Positions 9,370-17,928 of a DNA stretch of 64,000 nt are shown here, piece after piece (position 1 is the stretch's first letter; the number at the start of each line of letters is the position of its first letter). Made by a program: the position numbers and the translations under genes. Below the pieces are notes generated by a model. That model ran no database searches. It saw only the letters and a list, made by a program, of their open reading frames with translations, and was not told where the DNA came from. Source of the stretch: Butyrivibrio sp. NC2002 (GTDB lineage Bacteria; Bacillota; Clostridia; Lachnospirales; Lachnospiraceae); assembly GCF_000702265.1 (NCBI RefSeq), contig NZ_KL370881.1, positions 460,363 to 524,362 of the forward strand, read 5' to 3'.

Positions 9370-10105
9370 GAGTTTATTCCTTAAAGAAGGCGAAAGGCTT
9401 GACGATCTTCAGAGAAACGGGTATCAGATAATTCAGAATCCTGAAAAGTTCTGCTTTGGAATCGATGCGGTTCTTCTGTCAGGATTTGCGACTGCAAAGA
9501 GAGGGGATAAGGTTCTGGATCTGGGATGCGGAACCGGGATCATCCCTATTCTCATGGCAGCAAAAACAGATGCCGATGTGTTCTATGCGCTTGAAATACA
9601 GGAAGAAAGCGCGGATATGGCAAGAAGAAGCGTAGAAATAAACGACCTTCAAAAAAGAATACATATTGTCAGCGGAGATATTAAAGAGGCAGCGAATATT
9701 TTTGATCCTGCCTCTTTTGATGTTGTAACAACTAATCCTCCATATATGATAAGTGGGCATGGGATAAAGAATCCGGACAGTCCAAAGGCGATAGCAAGAC
9801 ATGAAGTTCTGTGCGATCTGTCGGATGTATGCAGGGCAGCCTCATATTGCCTGAAGAACAGTGGGAAGCTATATATGGTTCACAGACCATTCAGGCTTGC
9901 TGAGATCATCAGATGTATGAGCGAGTATCACATTGAACCAAAGAGAATGCGCCTTGTTTATCCATACGCTGATAAGGAACCTTCAATTGTGCTGATAGAA
10001 GGGGCAAAGGGTGGAAAGCCTAGGATGACAGTTGAACCGCCACTTATAATCTATGAAGATAAAAACAAGTATTCGGCTGAAATGGTTTCAGATTATGGTT
10101 TTTAA
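9350..10105 (+). CDS. trmN6: tRNA1(Val) A37 N6-methyltransferase (YabB/TrmN6 family)
   Basis: A 251-residue class I SAM methyltransferase. It has motif I VLDLGCGTGIIPILMA and the amino-methyltransferase motif TNPPYM, placed and spaced as in TrmN6. It probably methylates N6 of adenine 37 in tRNA-Val. The frame is open from 9305, but the ATG at 9350 has AGGG just upstream and gives the usual N-terminus RLDDLQRNGYQIIQNPEKFCFG. It overlaps the ricT 3' end by 20 bp. Confidence 0.88.
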   Translation: MEIARDKSLFLKEGERLDDLQRNGYQIIQNPEKFCFGIDAVLLSGFATAKRGDKVLDLGCGTGIIPILMAAKTDADVFYALEIQEESADMARRSVEINDLQKRIHIVSGDIKEAANIFDPASFDVVTTNPPYMISGHGIKNPDSPKAIARHEVLCDLSDVCRAASYCLKNSGKLYMVHRPFRLAEIIRCMSEYHIEPKRMRLVYPYADKEPSIVLIEGAKGGKPRMTVEPPLIIYEDKNKYSAEMVSDYGF

Positions 10106-10231
10106 AATGTTATACAAAGTCGAAGAAGGCAGGATTAGACTATAAAAACTATAAAGACAGAGTACACGATATGAGGCATGAATGTCTATAATGACAGGGC
10201 AGATGTGATCAGGTAAAAAGCGGAGATAATT

Positions 10232-11107
10232 ATGGAAGTTAATGAAAATAGCGCAGGCGGACAGGGAATGTTATATCTGTGCGCAACGCCTATAGGGAAT
10301 TTAAAAGATATTACACAGAGAGTGCTCGAAACATTAAGTAGTGTGGATGTAATTGCAGCGGAGGATACTAGGAACAGCATTAAACTGCTTAATCACTTTG
10401 ACATACATACTCCGCTGACAAGCTATCATGAGTATAACAAAGTAGAGAAGGCAAAGTATCTTATTGGAGAAATGCTTTCAGGTAAAAATATAGCATTGAT
10501 AACAGATGCGGGTACTCCTGCTATTTCAGATCCTGGAGAAGTTCTTGTTTCTATGTGTCACGAAGCAGGGATAACTGTCACATCGCTACCCGGACCGGCT
10601 GCATGTATAGTTGCGCTTACTCTTTCCGGACTAAATACCAGAAGATTTGTTTTTGAAGGGTTTCTACCGGGACTTGATGAAAAAAAGGAAAGAAAGAAGA
10701 GACTGGGACTTTTAAAGGACGAACACAGAACCTTTATCATATATGAAGCACCTCACCACTTAAAGGGGACTTTAAATGATCTGCTAGAAACTCTCGGGGA
10801 CAGAAGAATATCCATTTGCAGAGAACTGACAAAAAGATTTGAAGAGGTTATGCCAACTACCCTTGAGGCCGCAGTAGCATATTATGAGGACAATGAACCA
10901 AGGGGAGAGTACGTACTTGTTATAGAGGGCGTAGATATTTCGGACCTTGATAAGAAGGAGCAGGAAAAGTGGAGTGAAATGAGTCTTAAAGACCATATGG
11001 CTTATTATGAAAATGCGGGAATGAGCCATAAGGATGCAATGAAGCAGGTGGCTCAGGACAGGGGAGTAGGAAAAAGAGAAATCTATAAAGCGCTCCTTGA
11101 AGAGTAA
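10232..11107 (+). CDS. rsmI: 16S rRNA (cytidine1402-2'-O)-methyltransferase
   Basis: A 291-residue tetrapyrrole-methylase-fold enzyme that 2'-O-methylates C1402 in the 16S decoding centre. Signatures are LYLCATPIGNLKDIT, AAEDTRNS, ITDAGTPAISDPG and LPGPAACIVAL, followed by the C-terminal helical domain. GGAG lies 6 nt before the ATG. A 126 bp gap separates it from trmN6, with a TATAAT at 10187-10192 but no good -35, so it may have its own weak promoter. A large hairpin downstream ends the operon. Confidence 0.95.
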   Translation: MEVNENSAGGQGMLYLCATPIGNLKDITQRVLETLSSVDVIAAEDTRNSIKLLNHFDIHTPLTSYHEYNKVEKAKYLIGEMLSGKNIALITDAGTPAISDPGEVLVSMCHEAGITVTSLPGPAACIVALTLSGLNTRRFVFEGFLPGLDEKKERKKRLGLLKDEHRTFIIYEAPHHLKGTLNDLLETLGDRRISICRELTKRFEEVMPTTLEAAVAYYEDNEPRGEYVLVIEGVDISDLDKKEQEKWSEMSLKDHMAYYENAGMSHKDAMKQVAQDRGVGKREIYKALLEE

Positions 11108-11155
11108 AAATATAGTGTTAACGCAATAAATAAAGTATTTTTCGCAAGTATTGAT

Positions 11156-11206
11156 ATGCCATATATCGCTAAAATTCGTAGAATTAAAGTGATATATGGC
11201 ATTTTT
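11156..11206 (+). terminator. probable terminator after rsmI
   Basis: A 12 bp perfect inverted repeat ATGCCATATATC (11156-11167) and GATATATGGCAT (11191-11202) is followed by TTTT. The 23 nt between the arms can form a second small stem. The large loop makes it less typical than the other terminators here. Confidence 0.6.
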
Positions 11207-11296
11207 GCAAATTAAACCAATTATTTTACAAACTATGTGCAGGATGTCGCAAATTAAAATGCATGAACTTATTTGAATTAGCGGGAGGAAGAGAAA

Positions 11297-13288
11297 GTGA
11301 GTAATGCCAAGTGGACACAGCTATGGCTTGAATATCATAAGGTAGAAGATATAACAAAGCCTTTTGCAATAGTAATTGATGGATTTAAAAAAGAAAACAG
11401 GATTATAAAGAGCCTTATTTGTGAGCTCAAGACAGGGCTTGAAAAAATGACAGGGGCAAAATGCACTGAAGAAGAAAAGACAACAGATGGTGCATACGTT
11501 GTAAATATAAGAAAAAAAGAAGATCTGGCTAAAGAAGGCTATAGAATTAGCAAAAACGGCCTTTCTATTAATGTCGATTCATCTGATGAAAACGGCGCCC
11601 TGTACGGAGTTTTTGAATTCTTAAGAACGATAGCTCTTAAGAAATTTGATGAGAATTTTGAAAAAAAATGCGTTCCGGATAATCCGCTTAGAATGATGGA
11701 TCATTGGGATAATATGGACGGAACCATAGAGAGGGGCTATTCAGGAAACTCTTTCTTTTTCGTTAATAATGAAATAATTGTTGATGATAGAACGAGAGAC
11801 TATGCAAGATTTCTTGCAAGCGTAGGTATTAATGGAGTAGTTATTAATAATGTAAATGTCAAACAGTGCGCAAGCCTTATGATAACAGATAGGTATTTTG
11901 ATAAGCTTAAGGAGCTGTCTGATGTTTTTGCTGACTATGGAATATCAATGTACATGTCTCTTAACTTCGCATCACCGATTGAAATCGGAAATATGGATAA
12001 CTGTGATCCACTGAATGAGGATGTCATCGCATGGTGGAAAAAGAAATGTAAAGAAGTATTTGAAGCTCTGCCGAATCTTGGAGGATTCCTTGTAAAAGCT
12101 GATTCCGAAGGACGCCCGGGACCTTTTACATACGGAAGGACACAGGCCGACGGTGCAAATATGCTTGCGGATATCGTTAAGGACTACGGGAAGATCATAA
12201 TCTGGAGATGCTTTGTATATAACTGCACCCAAGACTGGCGCGATACAAAGACAGATCGCGCAAGAGCAGGATATGATCACTTCAAGGGACAGGACGGTCA
12301 GTACCACGACAATGTAATACTGCAAATCAAGAACGGACCTATGGATTTCCAGATAAGAGAACCCGTTTCACCACTTCTTGGCGGACTTAAAGAAACCAAT
12401 CAGATGCTTGAAGTTCAGATTGCACAGGAATATACGGGACACCAGATAGATCTTTGTTATCTGATTCCAATGTTTAAAGAGGTTCTTGAATTTAAGACTT
12501 ATTGCCAAAAGGAAAATGATACCGTAGCAGATGTAATAAGCGGAAAAGCATTCGGCAATAAAAACTGCGGAATTGCAGCTGTGATCAATACGGGAAATGA
12601 TCTTAATTGGACAGGAAATGACTTGGCAGCAGCGAACTTTTACGGATTTGGAAGACTAGCTTTTGATATGAGCTTATCCTCTGAGGAGATTGCCAGAGAG
12701 TGGACCATGCTGACGTTTTGTGCGGATGAAAAAACTACGGATGTGATTGTGGATATGCTCCTTCGATCAAGGGAAATATATGAGAAATACACCTGCCCTC
12801 TTGGTATAGGCTGGATGGTAACACCCCAGACTCATTATGGTCCAAGCGTAGACGGATACGAATACTCAAGATGGGGAACTTATCACAGAGCTGACCATTT
12901 AGGACTTGGTGTCGACAGAAGTAGTAGCGGCACGGGATATGCCATGCAATACTATAAAGAAAATGCGGATATGTATAATGATCCCTCTACTTGCCCTGAA
13001 GAACTTCTGTTGTTCTTCCACCACATTCCTTATACGTGGAAATTAAAGGATGGAAGGACGCTTATCCAGTATATTTACGATACACACTTTGCGGGAGAAG
13101 AGGAAGCAGAAGAAATTGCAGCAAACTGGAAGAAGCTGGAAGGAAAGGTACCGGAAGGCACATTCAATACAGTATCTCACAGATTTGAAATGCAGATTTA
13201 CAACGCAAAAGAATGGAGAGATCAGGTTAATTCATATTTTTATAGAAAAAGCGGAATTCCCGATGAGAAAAACCGCCCAATCTATTAA
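11297..13288 (+). CDS. aguA: alpha-glucuronidase, GH67
   Basis: A 663-residue GH67 enzyme releasing (4-O-methyl)glucuronic acid from the non-reducing end of xylo-oligosaccharides. Catalytic residues are E271 in KADSEGRPGP (acid), D350 in NGPMDFQIREP and E378 in IAQEYTG (base pair). Their spacing equals E285/D364/E392 of Geobacillus AguA. No signal peptide, so the enzyme is cytoplasmic and needs imported substrate. The start is GTG with GGGAGG upstream. A TCGCAA element lies in the leader at 11247-11252. It is a single gene between two hairpins, opening the xylan island. Confidence 0.95.
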   Translation: MSNAKWTQLWLEYHKVEDITKPFAIVIDGFKKENRIIKSLICELKTGLEKMTGAKCTEEEKTTDGAYVVNIRKKEDLAKEGYRISKNGLSINVDSSDENGALYGVFEFLRTIALKKFDENFEKKCVPDNPLRMMDHWDNMDGTIERGYSGNSFFFVNNEIIVDDRTRDYARFLASVGINGVVINNVNVKQCASLMITDRYFDKLKELSDVFADYGISMYMSLNFASPIEIGNMDNCDPLNEDVIAWWKKKCKEVFEALPNLGGFLVKADSEGRPGPFTYGRTQADGANMLADIVKDYGKIIIWRCFVYNCTQDWRDTKTDRARAGYDHFKGQDGQYHDNVILQIKNGPMDFQIREPVSPLLGGLKETNQMLEVQIAQEYTGHQIDLCYLIPMFKEVLEFKTYCQKENDTVADVISGKAFGNKNCGIAAVINTGNDLNWTGNDLAAANFYGFGRLAFDMSLSSEEIAREWTMLTFCADEKTTDVIVDMLLRSREIYEKYTCPLGIGWMVTPQTHYGPSVDGYEYSRWGTYHRADHLGLGVDRSSSGTGYAMQYYKENADMYNDPSTCPEELLLFFHHIPYTWKLKDGRTLIQYIYDTHFAGEEEAEEIAANWKKLEGKVPEGTFNTVSHRFEMQIYNAKEWRDQVNSYFYRKSGIPDEKNRPIY

Positions 13289-13303
13289 TATACTGAAATT
13301 CTA

Positions 13304-13343
13304 ACATGCCGGGAGAGACCATGCTCCCGGTATGTGTAGTTTT
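13304..13343 (+). terminator. terminator after GH67
   Basis: Arms ACATGCCGGGAG (13304-13315) and CTCCCGGTATGT (13324-13335) form a 12 bp stem with one G-T pair and an 8 nt loop. A T-rich GTAGTTTTAG tail follows. Confidence 0.75.
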
Positions 13344-13381
13344 AGTTGATCAAAGAGCATGACAATAATAAGTTCAAAGTA

Positions 13382-14185
13382 TCAGTGTTTGACGAAATAG
13401 TGTCTGCCGAGCCATCTTGATAAGCCGTCGAGACCTGGATATACAATGCGCTCAGAAATATTCTGGTGATCGAGCATATCACGGATCTGCCAGCGGAGCT
13501 CCTTTTTTATAACGTATTTTACAGTCTGATCGCACTTTTTGTTGAGGAAATCTTCGACGTATTCCATGGAGCTTGGTACGACTGAGAAGAATGAATATTG
13601 ATTGACAATGCGGACATCTACGGAGGGTGGCTCTATCATGAGCATGGAATCGGTGCCCATATCCTCATCATATTGCTCAAGACTAGAGCAGACTTCCTGA
13701 AGCATGTCGACAGAAAATACAGTAGTGCAGTACTTCTCACAAATTTTCTGGTATTTTTCGGGCAAAAGATCGTGAAGCTCATGGATGTCAGTTCGCCATA
13801 CGGCGCTGTCGTGAGCTTCCATCATGTCCATATCATTTTCTGTTACAGAAAAGTGAAGTGCTATAAGAGGAGAAAACGACCAGTCAAGCAGCCTTGTGGG
13901 GAGTCCGTGATGCTGACCAAAGATCATCTGCCTCCAGACGGATCGTTCGATTGTTGGCTCTTCAAGAGCGGCATATTTTGTAAAATTCCTTAGAATGCAG
14001 GGCTCTAAAGTTTTGCGCTTATCTTTACAATTTCTCTGAAGGCTTGTTGTGAGGGGAAAACTTGCATCCGGCTGGCCGCGATAGACATAGAGATTGCGGT
14101 TTCTTCCGAGGTCGCTTCTGTATTGCTGCTCGGAAACCATGTCAAAAAGAGAATTCATGTCGGAAATTTCTATAGTTTTAATCAT
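13382..14185 (-). CDS. FRG-domain protein
   Basis: A 267-residue protein with the FRG domain signature: LYVYRGQPDASFPLTTSLQR near residue 32 and FGQHHGLPTRLLDWSFSPLI near 93. The FRG domain is named for its Phe/Tyr-Arg-Gly motif; its biochemical role is unknown and it often appears in accessory or defence-like settings. No signal peptide or membrane segment. It runs against the flanking GH67 and GH3 genes and has no partner gene, so context gives no function. The start ATG at 14185 has a GAGGTGAT site. Confidence 0.82.
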   Translation of the reverse strand: MIKTIEISDMNSLFDMVSEQQYRSDLGRNRNLYVYRGQPDASFPLTTSLQRNCKDKRKTLEPCILRNFTKYAALEEPTIERSVWRQMIFGQHHGLPTRLLDWSFSPLIALHFSVTENDMDMMEAHDSAVWRTDIHELHDLLPEKYQKICEKYCTTVFSVDMLQEVCSSLEQYDEDMGTDSMLMIEPPSVDVRIVNQYSFFSVVPSSMEYVEDFLNKKCDQTVKYVIKKELRWQIRDMLDHQNISERIVYPGLDGLSRWLGRHYFVKH

Positions 14186-14380
14186 ATGATCACCTCACGA
14201 TTTCGATTCGTATTCGGAATAAAGAGGATATATGTTTTCTGATTTAATTATAATATTTTTCTTTCCCGCGTAAAAGCAAATATTAAGCAGCAGACCGCAA
14301 TTTGTGAGAAGAACAGAGGTTTTTTTATAAGTAAAATTGTACATAAATAGTTTATATGATGTATTAAGGGGAAAGTTTTT

Positions 14381-16501
14381 ATGAACAGAGAAGAGGCAAG
14401 AAAAAAAGCTAAAGAACTTGTTAGTAAGATGACTGTTGCTGAGAAGGCATCTCAGCTTAAATTTGATGCGCCTGCAATAGACAGGCTCGGAATACCTGCA
14501 TATAACTGGTGGAATGAAGCACTTCACGGAGTTGCCAGAGCAGGCACCGCTACAATGTTTCCACAGGCAATTGGACTTGCAGCTTCTTTTGATGAAGAGC
14601 TTATGCAGGAGGTCGGCGAAGTAATAGCAACCGAGGGAAGAGCAAAATACAATGAACAGTCTAAAAGAGGTGACAGGGATATATACAAGGGGCTCACATT
14701 CTGGGCACCTAATGTAAATATATTCAGAGATCCCAGATGGGGAAGAGGACATGAAACCTATGGAGAAGATCCATTTCTTACAGGGAAACTTGCTGTTCCT
14801 TTCATAAAGGGCATTCAAGGAGACGGAGAGCACATGAAGGCAGCAGCCTGTGCCAAGCATTTTGCTGTACATTCAGGTCCTGAGGCTGACAGACATCACT
14901 TTGATGCAAAAGCTTCAAAGAAAGACCTTGAAGAGACATATCTTCCTGCGTTTGAAGCCTGCGTAAAAGACGGCAAGGTGGAAGCTGTAATGGGCGCTTA
15001 CAACAGGACAAACGGAGATCCCTGCTGCGCGCATGAAGTGCTCATGAAGGACTACCTCAGAGGAAGATGGGGATTTGAAGGACATTATTTATCAGATTGC
15101 TGGGCAGTTAGAGACTTCCATGAAAACCACCATGTGACAAGAATTCCTGAAGAATCAGTAAAGCTTGCACTTGAGATGGGATGTGACCTTAACTGTGGCT
15201 GCACATATCAGAAGGTAATGAACGCATACCGCGCCGGAATGATAGATGAAAAGGTAATTACAGAGTCATGTGAGAGACTATTTACAACAAGATTCCTTCT
15301 TGGAATGTTTGAAGAGACAGAATATGACAATATTCCTTTCACAGTTGTTGAAAGCAAGGAGCACCTTGATATAGCAGACAGAGCAGCACTTGAGAGCGTA
15401 GTAATGCTCAAAAACGATGGAGTCCTTCCTCTTGATAAAAATAAGATAAAGACAATCGGAGTTATAGGTCCCAATGCAGATTCAAGAGTAGCTCTTATGG
15501 GTAACTATCACGGAACATCTTCAAGATATGTGACTATTCTGCAGGGAATACAGAATGCAGTATCAGAAGACACAAGAGTTCTCTATTCAGAGGGATGCGA
15601 TCTATGGAAAGAGAATATAAGCGGACTTGCCAATCCTTTCTATCCCGACAGACTATCAGAAGCTCAGACAGTAGCAGACTATTCTGATGTTGTAGTTGTA
15701 GTACTTGGACTTGATGAAACACTTGAGGGAGAAGAAGGAGATACAGGAAATCAGTTCTCATCAGGAGATAAAAACGATTTAGAGCTTCCTATGTCTCAGA
15801 GACTCCTTCTTAAGGGAGTTTTAGATAGAAACAAGCCTACAATCGTGATAAACATGTCCGGCAGTGCTATTAACCTTGAACTCGCAGAAGAGAGAGCAGC
15901 AGCAATTCTTCAGGTATTCTATCCCGGTGGAATGGGCGGAAAAGATGTTGCAAAGATCCTGTTTGGTGAGGTATCACCTTCCGGAAAATTGCCTGTTACA
16001 TTCTATGGCGATGGAAAAGACTTGCCTGATTTTGCGGATTACTCAATGAAGAACAGAACTTACCGCTATTATGAGGGAACTGCTGAGTATCCATTTGGAT
16101 ATGGCCTTACATACGGAAACTGCCTGGCTGAAAAAATAGAAGCAGAAGTAAATACTAAAGCAGGTGATAAGGATTATGCTTTGGTAAAAGTTACCGTTAA
16201 AAATACCGGAAAAGTAGATACAGAAGACGTTCTTCAGGTATATATAAAGGACGAAGATAGCGAATTTGCAGTAAGAAACCATAGCCTCTGCGGATTTAAG
16301 AGAGTAAAGCTCTCTGCGGGTGAAACCAAAGAAGTTGCGATAAATCTTGATAGAAGAGCCTTTACTTCTGTTGACGAAGATGGAAACAGAGCCATCTTTG
16401 GCAAGAACTTCACACTGTATGCCGGCTTCTCTCAGCCTGATGACAGATCCAAAGAGCTTACCGGAAATGCTTGTGCAACTACAAAAATTAGCATTAACTA
16501 A
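14381..16501 (+). CDS. GH3 glycosidase, probably beta-xylosidase
   Basis: A 706-residue GH3 enzyme. The order is (beta/alpha)8 domain, (alpha/beta)6 domain and C-terminal fibronectin-III-like domain (about 590-700). The nucleophile is D239 in HYLSDCWAVRDF, and the conserved stretch NIFRDPRWGRGHETYGEDP matches xylosidase/glucosidase members. No signal peptide, so it would split imported xylo-oligosaccharides in the cytoplasm; beta-xylosidase is inferred from context, and beta-glucosidase or arabinosidase activity is possible. AAGGGG precedes the ATG. The upstream 195 bp gap has a TATGAT at 14355-14360 without a clear -35. Its terminator lies inside the convergent next gene. Confidence 0.9.
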   Translation: MNREEARKKAKELVSKMTVAEKASQLKFDAPAIDRLGIPAYNWWNEALHGVARAGTATMFPQAIGLAASFDEELMQEVGEVIATEGRAKYNEQSKRGDRDIYKGLTFWAPNVNIFRDPRWGRGHETYGEDPFLTGKLAVPFIKGIQGDGEHMKAAACAKHFAVHSGPEADRHHFDAKASKKDLEETYLPAFEACVKDGKVEAVMGAYNRTNGDPCCAHEVLMKDYLRGRWGFEGHYLSDCWAVRDFHENHHVTRIPEESVKLALEMGCDLNCGCTYQKVMNAYRAGMIDEKVITESCERLFTTRFLLGMFEETEYDNIPFTVVESKEHLDIADRAALESVVMLKNDGVLPLDKNKIKTIGVIGPNADSRVALMGNYHGTSSRYVTILQGIQNAVSEDTRVLYSEGCDLWKENISGLANPFYPDRLSEAQTVADYSDVVVVVLGLDETLEGEEGDTGNQFSSGDKNDLELPMSQRLLLKGVLDRNKPTIVINMSGSAINLELAEERAAAILQVFYPGGMGGKDVAKILFGEVSPSGKLPVTFYGDGKDLPDFADYSMKNRTYRYYEGTAEYPFGYGLTYGNCLAEKIEAEVNTKAGDKDYALVKVTVKNTGKVDTEDVLQVYIKDEDSEFAVRNHSLCGFKRVKLSAGETKEVAINLDRRAFTSVDEDGNRAIFGKNFTLYAGFSQPDDRSKELTGNACATTKISIN

Positions 16502-16502
16502 T

Positions 16503-17168
16503 TTATTTTTTGCCCTGTTTTCTTTTTAGAACGAAAAACATGATAACGTAAGAAAGTGTTGCAAATACGGCTCCGAAAATAAAGGAGCCGTATTTTTGTG
16601 TGGTTAATTGTCTTCCGGCAGTAGTGTAGATAAGAATATGCGGAAATCTGGCTATAAATGTGATGAGGATCCACTGAATGAGGTTTTCTCCTGAGTAGTA
16701 TCCAAACCAGGCATAGGTATCCTTGGGAAGAGCAAGGAGCATGAAAAGAAAATGAATGAGCTTGGGATTGCGCTCATCAATATATTTTTCAACACTCTTG
16801 ATCTTTTTGTCTGAGAAAATTTCGCATAGAAGCTTCTTTCCGAATCTTCTGCCGATAAGAAAAGCAAAAGTATTGCCTATTGTCGATCCAAGGTCACATA
16901 AAAGTGCTGCTTTAATACCTCCTAAAACATAACCGGATGATAAATAAAACGGCATGCCGGGGATACAGTTTGAAAATGACTGAACAGCGACAAAGGCGCA
17001 AAAAACAGCATATCCGGAAACGCCTTTGTCTTGTATATATTGTGATAGCTTATCAGGTTCCCCAATAAACCTAAGCATCGGTCTGCCGACAAGGAAGTAA
17101 AAGCTAATGAGGAAAACAGCTATAAAACATATTAGGATTATCAGTTTTCTTAGTTTCTTTTTCTCCAT
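16503..17168 (-). CDS. TVP38/TMEM64 (VTT-domain) family membrane protein
   Basis: A 221-residue inner-membrane protein with about five or six hydrophobic segments. Its core resembles DedA/VTT proteins: PGMPFYLSSGYVLGG, then GSTIGNTFAFLIGRRFGKK and the GRQL segment near the end. Family members are linked to lipid or undecaprenyl-phosphate handling; no specific role is visible here. Its ATG overlaps the stop of the esterase gene by 1 bp, so it is the last gene of the minus-strand run 21935-16503. It converges on GH3 with a 1 bp gap. Confidence 0.82.
   Translation of the reverse strand: MEKKKLRKLIILICFIAVFLISFYFLVGRPMLRFIGEPDKLSQYIQDKGVSGYAVFCAFVAVQSFSNCIPGMPFYLSSGYVLGGIKAALLCDLGSTIGNTFAFLIGRRFGKKLLCEIFSDKKIKSVEKYIDERNPKLIHFLFMLLALPKDTYAWFGYYSGENLIQWILITFIARFPHILIYTTAGRQLTTQKYGSFIFGAVFATLSYVIMFFVLKRKQGKK
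16563..16597 (+). terminator. GH3 terminator embedded in the convergent membrane-protein gene
   Basis: A perfect 12 bp stem, AAATACGGCTCC (16563-16574) with GGAGCCGTATTT (16584-16595), has a 9 nt loop, and the T-run extends to 16597. It sits 62 bp after the GH3 stop, wholly inside the C-terminal coding part of the minus-strand gene. Confidence 0.85.
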
Positions 17169-17914
17169 TATCTAGCCATCTGCTCTAACATAAATTCTTT
17201 TACAGCCTTAGTTACAAGCTCAAGGTGATGATCATAACAATGAGTATCTCCGGGAATGGTAACAAGTCTGCAGTCTTTGTAAAGCTTTGAAAATTTAACT
17301 GAAGTTTCGTAAGGAACAGCTTCATCCTGATCTCCGTGTACAAGAAGAACAGGCTTTGTGTATTTATCTACAAAGTCTTCAACCTTAATAGTCTGAGCAA
17401 CTCTTGCATAGTTTCCGCTTAGTTTTCTTCCGTCCCAGGCTTCCAGATATTCAGGGATGTTTTCAGGGTCGAATTTAAGCCCCAAAAGCTCGCCGGTCCT
17501 TGCAATTTCGGGAATCATGGCAGCAGGAGATAAGGGCATAAGCGCTTTTATAACATCTCTTTCCATAGCTGCAGAAAGCATCACAGAAAGACCGCCCTGA
17601 GAGTGACCTGCCATATAAATATCAGTTACAAAATCAAGAGACTTGGCATAATCTACAACAGCTATAATGTTTGTCAGCCACTTAAAAAGTGTGTGGTCCT
17701 CAAATTTTCCATCACTCTTTCCGTGTCCGTACATATCGGCACGAAGAGTAGCTATGCCGATCTCATTTAGAGTTTCCTGAACAGCAACAATGTGTCTTTC
17801 TTCGCTGTGTCCTGTAAAACCATGAATAATGATACATAAGGGGCATTTATCAGGACCGTTTTTGGGCATATCAAGATATGCATTTAATTTTATACCATCA
17901 CAATCAATAAACAT
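17168..17914 (-). CDS. feruloyl esterase / cinnamoyl ester hydrolase, Est1E type
   Basis: A 248-residue alpha/beta hydrolase. The triad is S105 in AGHSQGG, D197 in HGDQDEAV and H225 in PGDTHCYDH. Numbering and most surrounding residues agree with what I recall of the Est1E feruloyl esterase of Butyrivibrio proteoclasticus. It would release ferulic acid from arabinoxylan side chains. No signal peptide, so it acts inside on imported oligosaccharides. The frame is open to 17938, but GGAGG is ideally placed before the ATG at 17914. It lies 14 bp after the GH5 gene and is coupled to the TVP38-like gene. Confidence 0.93.
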   Translation of the reverse strand: MFIDCDGIKLNAYLDMPKNGPDKCPLCIIIHGFTGHSEERHIVAVQETLNEIGIATLRADMYGHGKSDGKFEDHTLFKWLTNIIAVVDYAKSLDFVTDIYMAGHSQGGLSVMLSAAMERDVIKALMPLSPAAMIPEIARTGELLGLKFDPENIPEYLEAWDGRKLSGNYARVAQTIKVEDFVDKYTKPVLLVHGDQDEAVPYETSVKFSKLYKDCRLVTIPGDTHCYDHHLELVTKAVKEFMLEQMAR

Positions 17915-17928
17915 TTTCTGCCTCCAAT

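Noticed and set aside
14195..14872. A 225-codon minus-strand frame rich in Cys, Ser and Phe
   Set aside because: It is antisense to the GH3 gene and its intergenic leader, with composition typical of a reverse-frame artefact.
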